DNA from: Streptomyces sp. GESEQ-35
GTDB taxonomy: Bacteria > Actinomycetota > Actinomycetes > Streptomycetales > Streptomycetaceae
Length of the DNA stretch: 64,000 bases
Direction of reading: 5' to 3'
Assembly (NCBI RefSeq): GCF_017948485.1
Contig: NZ_JAFFSX010000017.1
Location: forward strand, 124,001 to 188,000
Positions 12,701-19,763 of the stretch are shown piece after piece (the stretch's first letter is position 1; the number at the start of each line of letters is the position of its first letter). Both the position numbers and the translations under genes were made by a program. Below the pieces are notes generated by a model. That model did no database searches and was not told the origin of the DNA. It saw only the letters and a list, made by a program, of their open reading frames with translations.

Positions 12701-15700
12701 TCACACTGCTCCGTCAGCAACTCGACAGCACCCGCGTCCCAGTCCACCTCGGACGAAGGGGAACCAATGTGGAGCGACTTCGGCAGCACACCCTCCCGCA
12801 ACGCCATCACCATCTTGATGACACCGCCCACACCCGCCGCCGCCTGCGCATGCCCGATGTTCGACTTCAACGACCCCAACAACAACGGCCGCTCACGACC
12901 CTGCCCATACGTCGCCAGCAGCGCCTGCGCCTCGATCGGATCACCCAGCCTGGTCCCGGTGCCATGCGCCTCGACCGCGTCCACGTCCGCGACCGTGAGC
13001 CCCGCGTTCTCCAGCGCCGCACGAATCACCCGCTGCTGCGAAGGCCCGTTCGGCGCCGTCAGACCATTCGACGCACCGTCCTGATTCACCGCCGAACCAC
13101 GCACCACCGCCAGCACACGATGCCCCCGCCGCACCGCGTCCGACAGCCGCTCCACCAGCAGCACACCCACACCCTCGGCCCAACTGGTGCCATCGGCCGA
13201 GTCCGAGAACGCCTTGCTCCGGCCGTCGGTAGCCAACCCTCGCTGCTGCGAGAACTCCACGAACATCCCGGGATTCGCCATCACGGCGGCACCGCCGGCC
13301 AGGGCGAGGTCGCACTCACCGGACCGCAGGGACTGCGCGGCCAGATGCAGGGCCACCAGAGAAGAGGAACAGGCCGTGTCGACGGTCACCGCCGGGCCCT
13401 CCAGACCCAGCGCGTACGAGATCCGGCCGGACATGACGCTCGCCGTGGTGCCGGTGAGCAGGTAGCCCTCGTAGCCCTGGCCGGACTCGTGCAGCCGGGG
13501 TCCGTACTCCTGGGACATGGCGCCGACGAAGACGCCGGTGCGGGAACCGCGCAGCGAGGTCGCCGGAACACCGGCCCGCTCCAGAGCCTCCCACGAGGTC
13601 TCCAGCAGCAGCCGCTGCTGCGGATCCATCGCCACCGCCTCACGCGGCGAAATCCCGAAGAAGCCCGCGTCGAACTCCCCTGCCCCGTGCAGGAACCCGC
13701 CCTCACGGACGTACGACCGGCCCACCACACCCGGCTCCGGATCGAACAGCCCCTCCACATCCCAACCCCGGTCACCCGGAAACGGCGACACCGCATCCCC
13801 ACCCGAAGCAACCAGATCCCACAACCCCTCCGGCGAACTCACCCCACCCGGAAAACGGCACGCCATCCCCACGATCGCAACGGCGTCGTCCTGGTCGAGG
13901 GCGGGTTGCTCGGGGGGAGCCGGAACGGGTGTGGCGGCGGCCTCCTCGACGGCGGCGTCGCGGATCAGCCGGGCGACGGCGAGGGGGGTCGGGTGGTCGA
14001 AGACGAGGGTGGTGGGCAGCCGCAGACCGGTCGCGGACCGCAGCCGGTTGCGCAGTTCGATGCCGTCGACGGACTCGAAGCCCTGGTCCTTGAAGGTGAT
14101 CCCGGGGACGATCGAGTCGGCGGACGGGCGGTCGGCCACGGCGGCGGCGTGGACCCGCACCAGTTCGAGTACGTGGTCGAGTTGCTCGTCGGCGGAGCGT
14201 CCCCGCAGTTCGCGGCTGAGCAGGGTCTCCTCGGTGTCGGGCGCGGAGGGCGCGGAGGCCACGGAGGCCACGGAGGTCACGGTCTGCTCGTCGGCGTCCA
14301 TGGCGGACAGCCAGTAGGGGCGGCGCTGGAAGGCGTAGGTGGGCAGGTCGACGTTCTTCGCGCCGGTGCCGTCGAAGAGGGCCGCCCAGTCGATGTCGGT
14401 GCCGCGCACGAAGAGTTCGGCGGCCGAGGTCAGGAACCGCTCCAGGCCTCCGTCGTCACGCCGCAGCGAGCCGGTGACCAGCGCGTCGGCGCCGGCGCTG
14501 TCGGCGGTCTCCTCGATGCCCATGGTCAGCACGGGGTGGGCGCTGGACTCGACGAACGTACCGAAGCCGTCCTCGATGAGACCGCGCACGGTCTCCTCGA
14601 AGCGGACGGGGTTGCGCAGGTTGCGATACCAGTAGGCGGCGTCCAGAGTGTCGGCGAGCTCGCCGGTGACCGTGGAGTGGAAGGGGATCTGGGGGCGGAG
14701 CGGCGTGATCGGGCCCAGCACATCCAGGAGTTCGGCCTCGATGCGTTCCACGTGTGCGGAGTGCGAGGCGTAGTCCACCGGTACTTGGCGGGCCCGGACG
14801 CCCTCCTCACGGGCAGCCGCGACGAACTCGACGATCGCGTCCGCGTCACCGGATACGACTGTGGCCGAGGGGCCGTTGACGGCCGCAACACCCAGACCGG
14901 AGATCGCTGCGAGACGCTCCTCCACCTCGGCCAACGGCAGCGAGATGGAGGCCATGCCGCCCAGACCGGCCAACTCACGCCCGATCAAGGCAGCCCGCAA
15001 AGCCACCACCCGGGCGGCATCCTCCAGCGACAGAGCGCCGGACACAGCCGCCGCGGCGATCTCACCTTGCGAGTGACCCACCACCGCATCCGGAAGAACC
15101 CCCACCGAACGCCACAGCTCAGCCAGGGAAACCATCACCGCCCAGGTGACCGGCTGGACCACATCCACCCGGTCCAACTCCCGCCCCTCACGCACGACTT
15201 CGACCACATCGAAGTCCACGAACGGAGCCAGGGCGTCAGCGCACTCCCGAAGCCGCGCCGCGAACACCGGCGACGACTCCAGCAACCCGGCCCCCATACC
15301 GACCCACTGCGTCCCCTGACCCGGAAACACCAACACCCGCCGACCGGACGCGGACGCGATGCCGTGCACGGCGGATCGTTCCAGGCGGGTCAGGAGTTCC
15401 TCGCGGTCGGCGGCCAGGACGACGGCCCGGTGGCCGAAGACCGTGCGGGAGGCGGCGAGGGTCCAGGCGATGTCCAGGAGGTCCGGTTCCGGGGCGTGTT
15501 CGACGTGGGCGCTGAGCTGTGCGGCCTGGTCGCGGAGGGCTTCGGCGGTGCGGCCGGAGACGACCACCGGCAGCACGGGGAGTCGGTGGGCGGCGGGGGC
15601 CGGTTCGGTCTGCGGTGCCTGTTCCAGCACGAGGTGGGCGTTGGTGCCGCCCATGCCGAAGGAGGAGACGCCGGCGAGGCGGCGCTGTCCGGACGGTTCG

Positions 15701-16869
15701 TGCCAGGGCTCGAGTTCGGTCTGGACGCGCAGGTTGAGGGCGTCGAGCGGGATGTCCGGGTTGGGGGTCTCGTAGTTGAGGCTGGGCGGCAGTTCGCCCT
15801 CGCGGACGGCGAGGGCGGCCTTGAGCAGGCCGACGATGCCGGCGGCGCCTTCGAGGTGGCCGACGTTGGTCTTGGCGGATCCGACGGCGAGCGGGCCGGT
15901 GCCGGGGGCGCGGGCCGCGCCGAGTACGGCGCCGAGGGCGGCCGCCTCGACGGGGTCCCCGGCGCGGGTGCCGGTGCCGTGGAGTTCGACGTAGCGGACG
16001 CGGTCGGCGGGGACCTGGGCCCGCTCGTACGCCTCGCGGAGCAGGACCTGTTGGGCCGTGCGGTCGGGGGTGGTGAGGCTGGGGCCGCCGCCGTCGTTGT
16101 TGACGGCGCCGCCCTTGATGACGCAGTGCACCCGGTCGCCGTCGGCGAGGGCGCGGCCGAGTGGCTTGAGGACGACGGCCGCGCCGCCCTCGCCGCGTAC
16201 GTAGCCGTTGGCGCGGGCGTCGAAGGTGTGGCAGCGGCCGTCCGGGGACAGGGCGCCCATCAGTTCCATGGCGGTGGTGCTGTCCTCGGTGAGGACGAGG
16301 TTGACGCCGCCGACGAGGGCAAGGTCGGTCTCGCCGCGGCGCAGGCTCTCGCAGGCGAGGTGGACGGCGACCAGCGCGGAGGACTGGGCGGTGTCGACGG
16401 CCATGCTCGGGCCGCGCAGGCCGAGGAGGTAGGAGAGGCGGTTGGCGGTCATCGCCCGGTGCTGTCCGGCCGCGCTGTGCCCGCCGGCGGTGGCGGTGCG
16501 GCGGGCCAGGGTGGCGTAGTCGTCGGAGGCGATGCCGACGTAGACGCCGGTGCGGGTGCCGTGCAGGCGGGCGGGGACGATGCCCGCGTGTTCCAGGGCC
16601 TCCCAGCCGAGTTCGAGCACGAGGCGCTGCTGGGGGTCGGTGGCGGCGGCCTGGGCCGCGCTCATGCCGAAGAACTCCGCGTCGAATTCCGCGTGGTTCT
16701 CCAGTGCGGCCCGCCAGGTGCCGTCGGGCTGCCGGGTGACGGTGTGGCCGCCGGTGCGCAGCAGCCGCAGGAATTCCTCGACGGTGGCGGCTCCGGGGAG
16801 CCGGCACGCCATCCCGACGACGGCTATGTCGTTGTCACCCACGTACTGCCCGGCGTTCTTGGGGGTCAT
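3781..16869 (-). CDS. Modular type I polyketide synthase: loading module, module 1 and module 2
   Basis: This 4,362-residue protein starts the macrolide chain. Domains in order, with approximate residues: KSQ 15-440, with TAQSSA in place of TACSS, so it decarboxylates rather than condenses; AT 508-850; ACP 933; KS1 990-1410; AT1 1498-1820; KR1 2060-2240; ACP1 2368; KS2 2435-2860; AT2 2945-3270; DH2 3310-3550; KR2 3913-4090; ACP2 4235; and a C-terminal docking tail ending DDDELFAFIEEQL. All three ATs have GHSQGE and YASH, the methylmalonyl signature, so the starter should be propionyl. DH2 has HAVFGRTLLP and HPALLDAAL, both intact. KR2 has LDD and the PGQANY pattern (B type). KR1 has LAD and GTWG, which suggests A type. 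The start follows GGAG. The upstream P450 lies 55 bp away and is probably co-transcribed. This domain order matches the first protein of tylactone-type synthases. Confidence 0.96.
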   Translation of the reverse strand: MTPKNAGQYVGDNDIAVVGMACRLPGAATVEEFLRLLRTGGHTVTRQPDGTWRAALENHAEFDAEFFGMSAAQAAATDPQQRLVLELGWEALEHAGIVPARLHGTRTGVYVGIASDDYATLARRTATAGGHSAAGQHRAMTANRLSYLLGLRGPSMAVDTAQSSALVAVHLACESLRRGETDLALVGGVNLVLTEDSTTAMELMGALSPDGRCHTFDARANGYVRGEGGAAVVLKPLGRALADGDRVHCVIKGGAVNNDGGGPSLTTPDRTAQQVLLREAYERAQVPADRVRYVELHGTGTRAGDPVEAAALGAVLGAARAPGTGPLAVGSAKTNVGHLEGAAGIVGLLKAALAVREGELPPSLNYETPNPDIPLDALNLRVQTELEPWHEPSGQRRLAGVSSFGMGGTNAHLVLEQAPQTEPAPAAHRLPVLPVVVSGRTAEALRDQAAQLSAHVEHAPEPDLLDIAWTLAASRTVFGHRAVVLAADREELLTRLERSAVHGIASASGRRVLVFPGQGTQWVGMGAGLLESSPVFAARLRECADALAPFVDFDVVEVVREGRELDRVDVVQPVTWAVMVSLAELWRSVGVLPDAVVGHSQGEIAAAAVSGALSLEDAARVVALRAALIGRELAGLGGMASISLPLAEVEERLAAISGLGVAAVNGPSATVVSGDADAIVEFVAAAREEGVRARQVPVDYASHSAHVERIEAELLDVLGPITPLRPQIPFHSTVTGELADTLDAAYWYRNLRNPVRFEETVRGLIEDGFGTFVESSAHPVLTMGIEETADSAGADALVTGSLRRDDGGLERFLTSAAELFVRGTDIDWAALFDGTGAKNVDLPTYAFQRRPYWLSAMDADEQTVTSVASVASAPSAPDTEETLLSRELRGRSADEQLDHVLELVRVHAAAVADRPSADSIVPGITFKDQGFESVDGIELRNRLRSATGLRLPTTLVFDHPTPLAVARLIRDAAVEEAAATPVPAPPEQPALDQDDAVAIVGMACRFPGGVSSPEGLWDLVASGGDAVSPFPGDRGWDVEGLFDPEPGVVGRSYVREGGFLHGAGEFDAGFFGISPREAVAMDPQQRLLLETSWEALERAGVPATSLRGSRTGVFVGAMSQEYGPRLHESGQGYEGYLLTGTTASVMSGRISYALGLEGPAVTVDTACSSSLVALHLAAQSLRSGECDLALAGGAAVMANPGMFVEFSQQRGLATDGRSKAFSDSADGTSWAEGVGVLLVERLSDAVRRGHRVLAVVRGSAVNQDGASNGLTAPNGPSQQRVIRAALENAGLTVADVDAVEAHGTGTRLGDPIEAQALLATYGQGRERPLLLGSLKSNIGHAQAAAGVGGVIKMVMALREGVLPKSLHIGSPSSEVDWDAGAVELLTEQCEWPEVGRPRRAGVSSFGVSGTNAHVILEQAPVSDEAGPETIRDLPVVPLVLTAKSDTALREQGERIRDHREPRLLDVGFSLASSRSVFEHRRVVLGDQVVEGVASPSGRRVLVFPGQGTQWVGMGAGLLESSPVFARRLRECADALAPFVDFDVVEVVREGRELDRVDVVQPVTWAVMVSLAELWRSLGVIPDAVVGHSQGEIAAAAVSGALSLEDAARVVALRAAVIGRELAGLGGMASIPLPLAEVEERLQAWTGRLGIAAVNGPSSTVVSGDADAIVEFVAAAQAEGIRARQVPVDYASHSAHVERIEAELLDVLGPITPLRPQIPFHSTVTGELADTLDAAYWYRNLRNPVRFEHTVRKLAESGFGTFVESSAHPVLTMGIEETAENATVTGTLRRDEGGLHRFLTSAAHLFVRGTDIDWAALFDGTGARQVDLPTYPFQREHYWHEPVTPAALTPNGTDTWRYRTVWKGLSETGTPVLDGRWLLVVPDTLDDGTADALEAALTGHGARTDRLILDPADATRETLAAWLASYEDLTGILSLLALDRAPESVLASLALVQGADDAEVAPALLWALTREAVSVAPGEVPDDIGAQIWAFGRVAALELPSLWGGLVDLPAEPDRRVLDRVVSALAGTAGEDQIAVRASGAYGRRVARAAGGARTSGSRWSAHGTVLVTGGTGALGAQVARWAVRQGARHLVLTSRRGPDAPGAAELAAELRESGAEVTVVACDVADRDALAALLDAHPPTAVFHTAGVLADGVIGAVSGDDFRAVRAPKADAAHHLHELTGGLDLSAFVLFSSVTGTWGNGGQAAYAAANASLDVLAERRRAEGLPATSVAWGLWGGAGMAEGAGEESLGRRGIRAMDPGQGIEALHRALDLGDTCVTVVDVDWADFAPRTAALRPGPLFDTVPEARRALAAVRQQAAAESADGLAGRLAGLSAGERTRVLVELVRTEAAAVLRHGGTDAVRADRAFKDSGFDSLTALELRNRLSTATGLTLPATVVFDRPNPALLAEYLLGKLLGESETSALAPVPRAAADDSDPVVIVSMACRYPGEADTPEALWELVMAGRDVIGAAPVDRGWNLDEVYDPDPENGRRGTTYVREGGFLHEAAEFDAEFFGISPREALAMDPQQRLLLETAWETLERAGIDPLSARGSRTGVYAGLTHQEYASRLHEADEEHEGYLLTGKSASVVSGRISYVLGLEGPSVSIDTACSSSLVALHLAAQAVRTGECDLALAGGVTVMAAPGLFVEFSRQRGLAADGRSKAFSDAADGTSWGEGAGMVLVERLSDAVRRGHPVLAVLRGHAVNQDGASNGLAAPNGPSQERVIAQALAGAGLGASDVDVVEAHGTGTRLGDPIEAQALLATYGRRPAGAEPLWLGSLKSNIGHPQAAAGVGGVIKMVMALRAGVLPKTLHADVPSSQVDWESGAVELLTEARPWPETGRPRRAGVSAFGVSGTNAHLILEQAPAVEPAEEPVTRELPVVPLVVSAKTAPGLREQADRLRARLERDGDLRTLDVGHTLATARSVFEHRQVTLGSSVFAGVAAASGRRVLVFPGQGTQWVGMGAGLLESSPVFAARLRECADALAPFVDFDVVEVVREGRELDRVDVVQPVTWAVMVSLAELWRSVGVIPDAVVGHSQGEIAAAAVSGALSLEDAARVVALRAAVIGRELAGLGGMAAIPLPLADVEERLAAFSGLGVAAVNGPSATVVAGDADAIVAFVEAARQDGIRARQVPVDYASHSAHVERIEAELLDVLAPVTPRRADVPFYSTVEGRLLTDTTVLDAAYWYRNLRNPVRFEHTVRGLVEDGFGTFVECSAHPVLTMGIEETVENATVTGTLRRDHGGLDRFLTSAAELFVRGTDIDWAVLFHGTGAKTVDLPTYPFQRRRYWAPTSPAGVGDAAAARFGMAWETHPLLGGTLPLASTGEVVCAGRISLTDHPWIADHAVFGRTLLPGTAFVELALHAAAVTGCAGLEELGLEAPLVLDGCAAQIQVRVEAADDSGRRRVSVHSRTEDDDTTTGWTRHGTGVLSPAAAPAPAAEWAVRAWPPAGTERIEAADVYGRFADLGYEYGEIFSGIDAVWRGDGEVYAEILLPGDARADATAYGLHPALLDAALQPWLAGGLLDVPDGSVLLPFAWQGITLHATGADALRVRITRSGDGAVRLEAVDLFGSPVLTLDALVMRAVERERLEALLGAAGTEPPLYRVAWQPGTGATEPLRHLAVIGPDAARIAGSEHIHTDLAALRAAVEVGAPVPDAVVVAFPADPAFPADTGPDAVRRITGDGLALVQEWLAQDGPLAGTRLAVLTERAVATRPGESLPGLAGAGLWGLLRSAQTEHPGRFTLVDTDGTDASTSALATALGTGSPQLALRDGEIRTPTLARREEPTEEPTEEPTEEATGIRSDPDGTGGTHPSAFHRGEAASGSVTVFGPDGVGGTHPSASNRGEAASEPVTVSDPDGTGGTHPSAFHRGEAASGSVTVFGPDGVGGTRTSVLTRSAETTGPGAPFDPEGTVLVTGATGTLGGLLARHLVTVHGVRHLLLVSRSGPAAAGATELERELSGLGVRVEIAACDTGDRAALAALLAGIPAAHPLTAVIHAAGVLDDGAVTALDARRLDTVLRPKAEAALHLHELTAHLPLSAFVLFSGAAGLLGRPGQANYAAANTFLDALAAHRRATGLPATSLAWGLWGEASGMTGHLSDADLRRMRRSGIAPMSNEQGLALFDRALTAPGDEALLVPLRLDVPALRREQAAHGTEAVPALLRTLVPTAPAPRTASAGRTGGGVPSEGAAEALDRRLEGLDDAARRRALLALVRTEVAAVLGFTGPDAVEPARAFRDIGFDSLTAVELRNRLTAATALRLAAAVVFDHPTAEALAEHVDEELRVARGGGRDAGEAALAGLDALEAALAALAEDDIRRETVHRRLAALVAAAGIEPAPADRLVAEPRLESADDDELFAFIEEQL
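5206..5465 (-). repeat. 78-bp in-frame tandem repeat in the KR2 linker of the PKS
   Basis: About 3.3 copies of a 78-bp unit (the GGCCGCCTCACCACGG core recurs at 5251, 5329 and 5407). Each encodes 26 residues of the form DGTGGTHPSAFHRGEAASGS plus VTVFGP. The run lies exactly between the structural half of KR2 (ends near RDGEIRTPTLARR) and the catalytic half (starts FDPEGTVLVTG), where KR domains normally have only a short linker. Frame is preserved. Alternate copies resemble each other more than neighbours (FHRG/VFGP versus SNRG/VSDP), hinting at a duplicated two-unit block. Confidence 0.87.
5485..5522 (-). repeat. 12-bp tandem repeat encoding TEEP
   Basis: Three to four copies of a 12-bp unit (CCTCGGTGGGCT on the plus strand) encode EEPTEEPTEEPTEEATG on the minus strand. 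It is directly next to the 78-bp repeat, in the same linker of the module 2 ketoreductase. Confidence 0.85.
7535..8050 (-). repeat. Near-identical AT-domain DNA, copy 3 (others near 11,830-12,400 and 14,815-15,350)
   Basis: The three methylmalonyl AT domains share long stretches that look almost identical at nucleotide level, for example around the GQGTQWVGMG, DVVEVVREGR and GHSQGEIAAA coding parts. The flanking KS-to-AT linkers and the DH or KR parts differ much more. This points to recent duplication or gene conversion within the gene. Boundaries were judged by eye. Confidence 0.75.
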
Positions 16870-16924
16870 TGATTCTCCATAGCCAGAGATAGCGAGCCAG
16901 ATGTACGGGAGTTCCGTGGGCGGT

Positions 16925-18136
16925 TCACCAGGTGACGGGCAGGGTGACCAGGGAGCGGACGAGCATCTCGCGGTGCCAGGTGAGTTCGTCGGCGGGCACG
17001 GCGAGGCGCAGGCCGGGCAGCCGGCCGGTCAGGGCTTCGAGGGCGGTCTGGAGTTCGGCGCGGGCCAGCGGGGCGCCGGGGCAGTAGTGCGGGCCCTGGC
17101 CGAAGGCGATGTGCGGATTGGTCTCGCGGTCGAGGAGCACGTCGGTGGCGTCGGTGAAGACGTCCTCGTCGCGGTTGGCGGAGGCGAGGGAGTAGACGAC
17201 GGCCTCGCCGGCCCGGACGGTGACGCCGCCGATCTTCACGTCCTCGGTGGCGACCCGGCTGGGGCCGACGCTGGACCAGAGCGGGACGACCCGCAGGAGT
17301 TCCTCGACGGCGCGGGGCACGAGCTCGGGGTGGGCGCAGAGCCGTTCGTAGCGGGTCCGGTCCTCCAGCAGGACCAGGACGTGGGAGGCGAGTTGGCCGG
17401 CGGTGGTCTCGTGGCCGCCGATGAGCATGCCGCCGGTGAGCATGAGGAGTTCGTTCTCGCTGAGCTGCTCGCCCTCGTCGTGGGCCTCGATGAGGGCGCT
17501 GAGGAGGTCGTCCTCGGGCCTGGCACGCCGCTGGGCGACGTATCCGCGCAGGTAGTCGGCGTACTCCTCGGCGGCCTTGCCGACCTGTTCCTCGGTGTAC
17601 CGGCTGGCGGACATCAGGGCCTCGGTGAAGGTCCGGAAGATGTGCCGGTCGGCGTGCGGGATGCCGAGCATCTCGCAGATGACGGCGGTGGGCAGCGGCA
17701 GGGCGAGCTTCTCGACCAGGTCGGCGGGGCCGCCGCCGGCGACCAGGTCGTCGACGAGTGAGTGGGTGATCTCGGCGATGCGGGGGCGCAGCGCGGCGAC
17801 GCGACGGGCGGTGAAGGCGCGGGACACGAGGCGGCGCAGCCGGGCGTGGTCGGCGGCGGGCATGCCCATGAGGCCGACGGAGTCGAGGGCGCGGGCGGCG
17901 GCGCGGGGGACGTCCCGGTCGGCGGCGGCGTGCATGCTGAGCCGGGGGTCGGTGGTGGCCTTCTTGATGTCCGCGTGCCTGGTCAGCAGCCAGGCCTCAC
18001 CGCCGTAGGGCATCGCCACGCGCACCACCGGCTCGGTGGCGCGGAGTTCGGCGTAGGCCGGATCGAGTCCGAGGTCGACGCGGTCGCCGAAGGGGTACGT
18101 GCGGACGGATCCGGCGACGGCATGAGGGCAGGTCAT
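16925..18136 (-). CDS. Cytochrome P450 (macrolide-tailoring type), upstream of the PKS
   Basis: This 403-residue soluble bacterial P450 probably hydroxylates or oxidises the macrolide. The I-helix reads LIGGHETTAG, with the conserved acid/threonine pair. The ExxR motif is in EELLR, and the haem loop is HIAFGQGPHYCPGAPLAR with the cysteine ligand. The length is typical. The start follows GGAGATTTC and lies 227 bp from the divergent glycosyltransferase gene. It ends 55 bp before the PKS start, so it likely leads the PKS operon. No ferredoxin or reductase gene is nearby. Tylactone-type pathways use two P450s to oxidise the ring side chains; which position this one attacks cannot be read from sequence alone. 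Confidence 0.92.
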   Translation of the reverse strand: MTCPHAVAGSVRTYPFGDRVDLGLDPAYAELRATEPVVRVAMPYGGEAWLLTRHADIKKATTDPRLSMHAAADRDVPRAAARALDSVGLMGMPAADHARLRRLVSRAFTARRVAALRPRIAEITHSLVDDLVAGGGPADLVEKLALPLPTAVICEMLGIPHADRHIFRTFTEALMSASRYTEEQVGKAAEEYADYLRGYVAQRRARPEDDLLSALIEAHDEGEQLSENELLMLTGGMLIGGHETTAGQLASHVLVLLEDRTRYERLCAHPELVPRAVEELLRVVPLWSSVGPSRVATEDVKIGGVTVRAGEAVVYSLASANRDEDVFTDATDVLLDRETNPHIAFGQGPHYCPGAPLARAELQTALEALTGRLPGLRLAVPADELTWHREMLVRSLVTLPVTW

Positions 18137-18363
18137 GACTGAAATCTCCTCTGTACGCGGACCCCTGACACCAAATCAGCGGCGCGGCCGTGTCACCGCA
18201 CCTCGGTTTTTGATTGTGTCAAGTCGCAGGGAATTTCGGAGGGGATTCGAGTCGCAATAGAGCGGAATGCGAGCTGCATTCCACGGCCGGTTGAGCCTGT
18301 CCGGGGAGGGTTTTCCTGCACCGTATCCAGCCGTTTCCATTTTGCTTTCGAAAGGCTGACTCG
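18137..18363. promoter_or_regulatory. Divergent promoter region between P450/PKS and glycosyltransferase/sugar operons
   Basis: This 227-bp region is relatively A/T-rich between two divergent start codons. On the minus strand a perfect TTGACA box occurs at 18222-18217, about 80 bp before the P450 start, but no good -10 box follows at 17 bp. It overlaps the near-palindrome TTGTGTCAAG/CTTGACACAA. The plus-strand gene has GAAAGG as its ribosome binding site. No known operator was recognised. Confidence 0.4.
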
Positions 18364-19590
18364 ATGGCGCATATCGCCTTCTTCATCCTTCCCGCGGCCG
18401 GTCATGTGAATCCGACGCTGTCCGTGGCGCGGGAGCTCGTCGCACGTGGTCACCGGGTCAGCTACGCCCTGTCCGAGAACTATGGCGAGCGGGTCCTGGC
18501 GACCGGCGCGGAGTTCGTGCCGTACCCGATGGACCAGGACCGCTTCCTGGCCACGATGGTGCCGCAGCAGGACTCGGCCGAGTACACGGACCAGCAGGAG
18601 TTCGTCAACATGATGAAGTGGATGCTGGAGCTGACCCGGCAGACGCTTCCGGATTTCGAGAAGCATTTCGGCGACGATCCCGCCGACCGTCCCGATGTGT
18701 TCGTGTGTGATCCGTCGTCGTTCTGGAGCGGGCACATCCTGGCGGCCAAGTGGGGCATCCCGGTGATCCGCAGTACGCCCACGTACGTGGCGAACGAGCA
18801 CTGGTCGCTGCACCCGCCGGTCGACACGGCGGAGGAGCAGCAGGAGGATCCGCAGACGGCCGAACTGTTCGGTGCGGTCGCCGGGTTGCTGGCCGAGCAC
18901 GACGTGGACAAGGGCATCGGTGAGTTCGCCGACGAGGTGCACTCGGGGCCGGCGCTGGTCTATCTGCCGCGTGCCTTCCAGTACGCGGGCGAGACCTTCG
19001 GCGAGGAGGTCAGCTTCGTCGGTCCGTGCACGAGCGCGAACTCCTTCCACGGCGAGTGGGAGGCTCCCGGGACCGGCCGGCCGCTGATCCTGATCAGTCT
19101 CGGCACGCTCTACAGCAAGCAGCCGGCGTTCTTCCGCGCCTGTGTCGAGGCGTTCACGGACGTCGAGTGGGACGTCGTGATCACGCATGCGGGCGGGGTG
19201 GCCGAGGGCGAACTGGGCGAGGTTCCCCCGCACATCCAGGTGCATGACTTCGCGCCGCAGGGCGCGGTGCTCAAGCACGCGACCGTGATGATCAACCACG
19301 GTGGTACGAGCACCGTGCTCCAGGCCGTCTCCGAGGGTGTGCCGGTGATCTCGGTGCCGCAGATGGCGGAGCTGCACGCGACCGCCACGCGGGTGGAGCA
19401 GCTGGGCGTGGGCGCCAAGATCCTGCGCGACGACGTCACCCCCGAGCTCGTCCGCAGCACCGCGCTGGCGCTCGCGGACGACGAGGACGTCCGTGCCGCC
19501 GTGGCCCGGCTGCGCGGGGAGATCGAGTCCGCGGGCGGTCCCCCGGCCGCGGCCGACGCGATCGAGGCGCTGCTAAGCGCTCCGCTGTAG
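18364..19590 (+). CDS. Macrolide glycosyltransferase (MGT/OleD-like), probable self-resistance
   Basis: This 408-residue GT-B enzyme starts MAHIAFFILPAAGHVNPTL, with the N-terminal catalytic histidine region. It has the MGT-type segments ISLGTLYSKQPAFFRACVEAF and NHGGTSTVLQAVSEGVPVI, the nucleotide-sugar binding motif. These match what I recall of OleD-class enzymes, which glucosylate the 2'-OH of macrolide amino sugars and inactivate them inside the producer. It lacks the features of DesVII/TylM2-type transferases, and no DesVIII-type partner gene is nearby, so inactivation of the product is more likely than building it. It is the first gene of the plus-strand sugar operon. No secreted reactivating glycosidase is seen in the window. 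Confidence 0.88.
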   Translation: MAHIAFFILPAAGHVNPTLSVARELVARGHRVSYALSENYGERVLATGAEFVPYPMDQDRFLATMVPQQDSAEYTDQQEFVNMMKWMLELTRQTLPDFEKHFGDDPADRPDVFVCDPSSFWSGHILAAKWGIPVIRSTPTYVANEHWSLHPPVDTAEEQQEDPQTAELFGAVAGLLAEHDVDKGIGEFADEVHSGPALVYLPRAFQYAGETFGEEVSFVGPCTSANSFHGEWEAPGTGRPLILISLGTLYSKQPAFFRACVEAFTDVEWDVVITHAGGVAEGELGEVPPHIQVHDFAPQGAVLKHATVMINHGGTSTVLQAVSEGVPVISVPQMAELHATATRVEQLGVGAKILRDDVTPELVRSTALALADDEDVRAAVARLRGEIESAGGPPAAADAIEALLSAPL

Positions 19591-19614
19591 GTCCGGTGCG
19601 TCGACCGCGGGTCC

Positions 19615-19660
19615 GTCGTGGCTGGTCGCGCAGTTCCCCGCGCCCCTTCGGGGCGCTGCC
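19615..19660 (+). repeat. Streptomyces-type intergenic hairpin repeat, copy 1
   Basis: The block reads GTCGTGGCTGGTCGCGCAG followed by TTCCCCGCGCCCCTTCGGGG and CGCTGCC. It contains a GCGCCCC-TTC-GGGGCGC hairpin. The same sequence recurs near 42,325, 51,844 and, inverted, 59,977. It lies 25 bp after the glycosyltransferase stop, so it may attenuate or terminate transcription before the second P450. No T-tract follows. Confidence 0.8.
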
Positions 19661-19763
19661 GAACCGCATCCGACTTCGCCGGACCTCCCGATCCGCGGGA
19701 CACCCCCGGCCCCCCTCAATCCCTCTCCAGACTTCTGCCGAACTTCAGCCGAGGAAGCCGAAT

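Noticed and set aside
9805..16872. Very long plus-strand open frame (over 2,300 codons) opposite the PKS gene
   Set aside because: It is antisense to a well-conserved PKS and consists of low-complexity Gly/Arg/His sequence. Such frames arise from G/C third-position bias in high-GC genes. The same holds for other long frames opposite real genes.
18364..19590. Glycosyltransferase as the enzyme that attaches the amino sugar to the aglycone
   Set aside because: Its sequence follows the OleD/MGT resistance type, and no DesVIII/TylM3-type helper gene is near. A resistance role is more likely.
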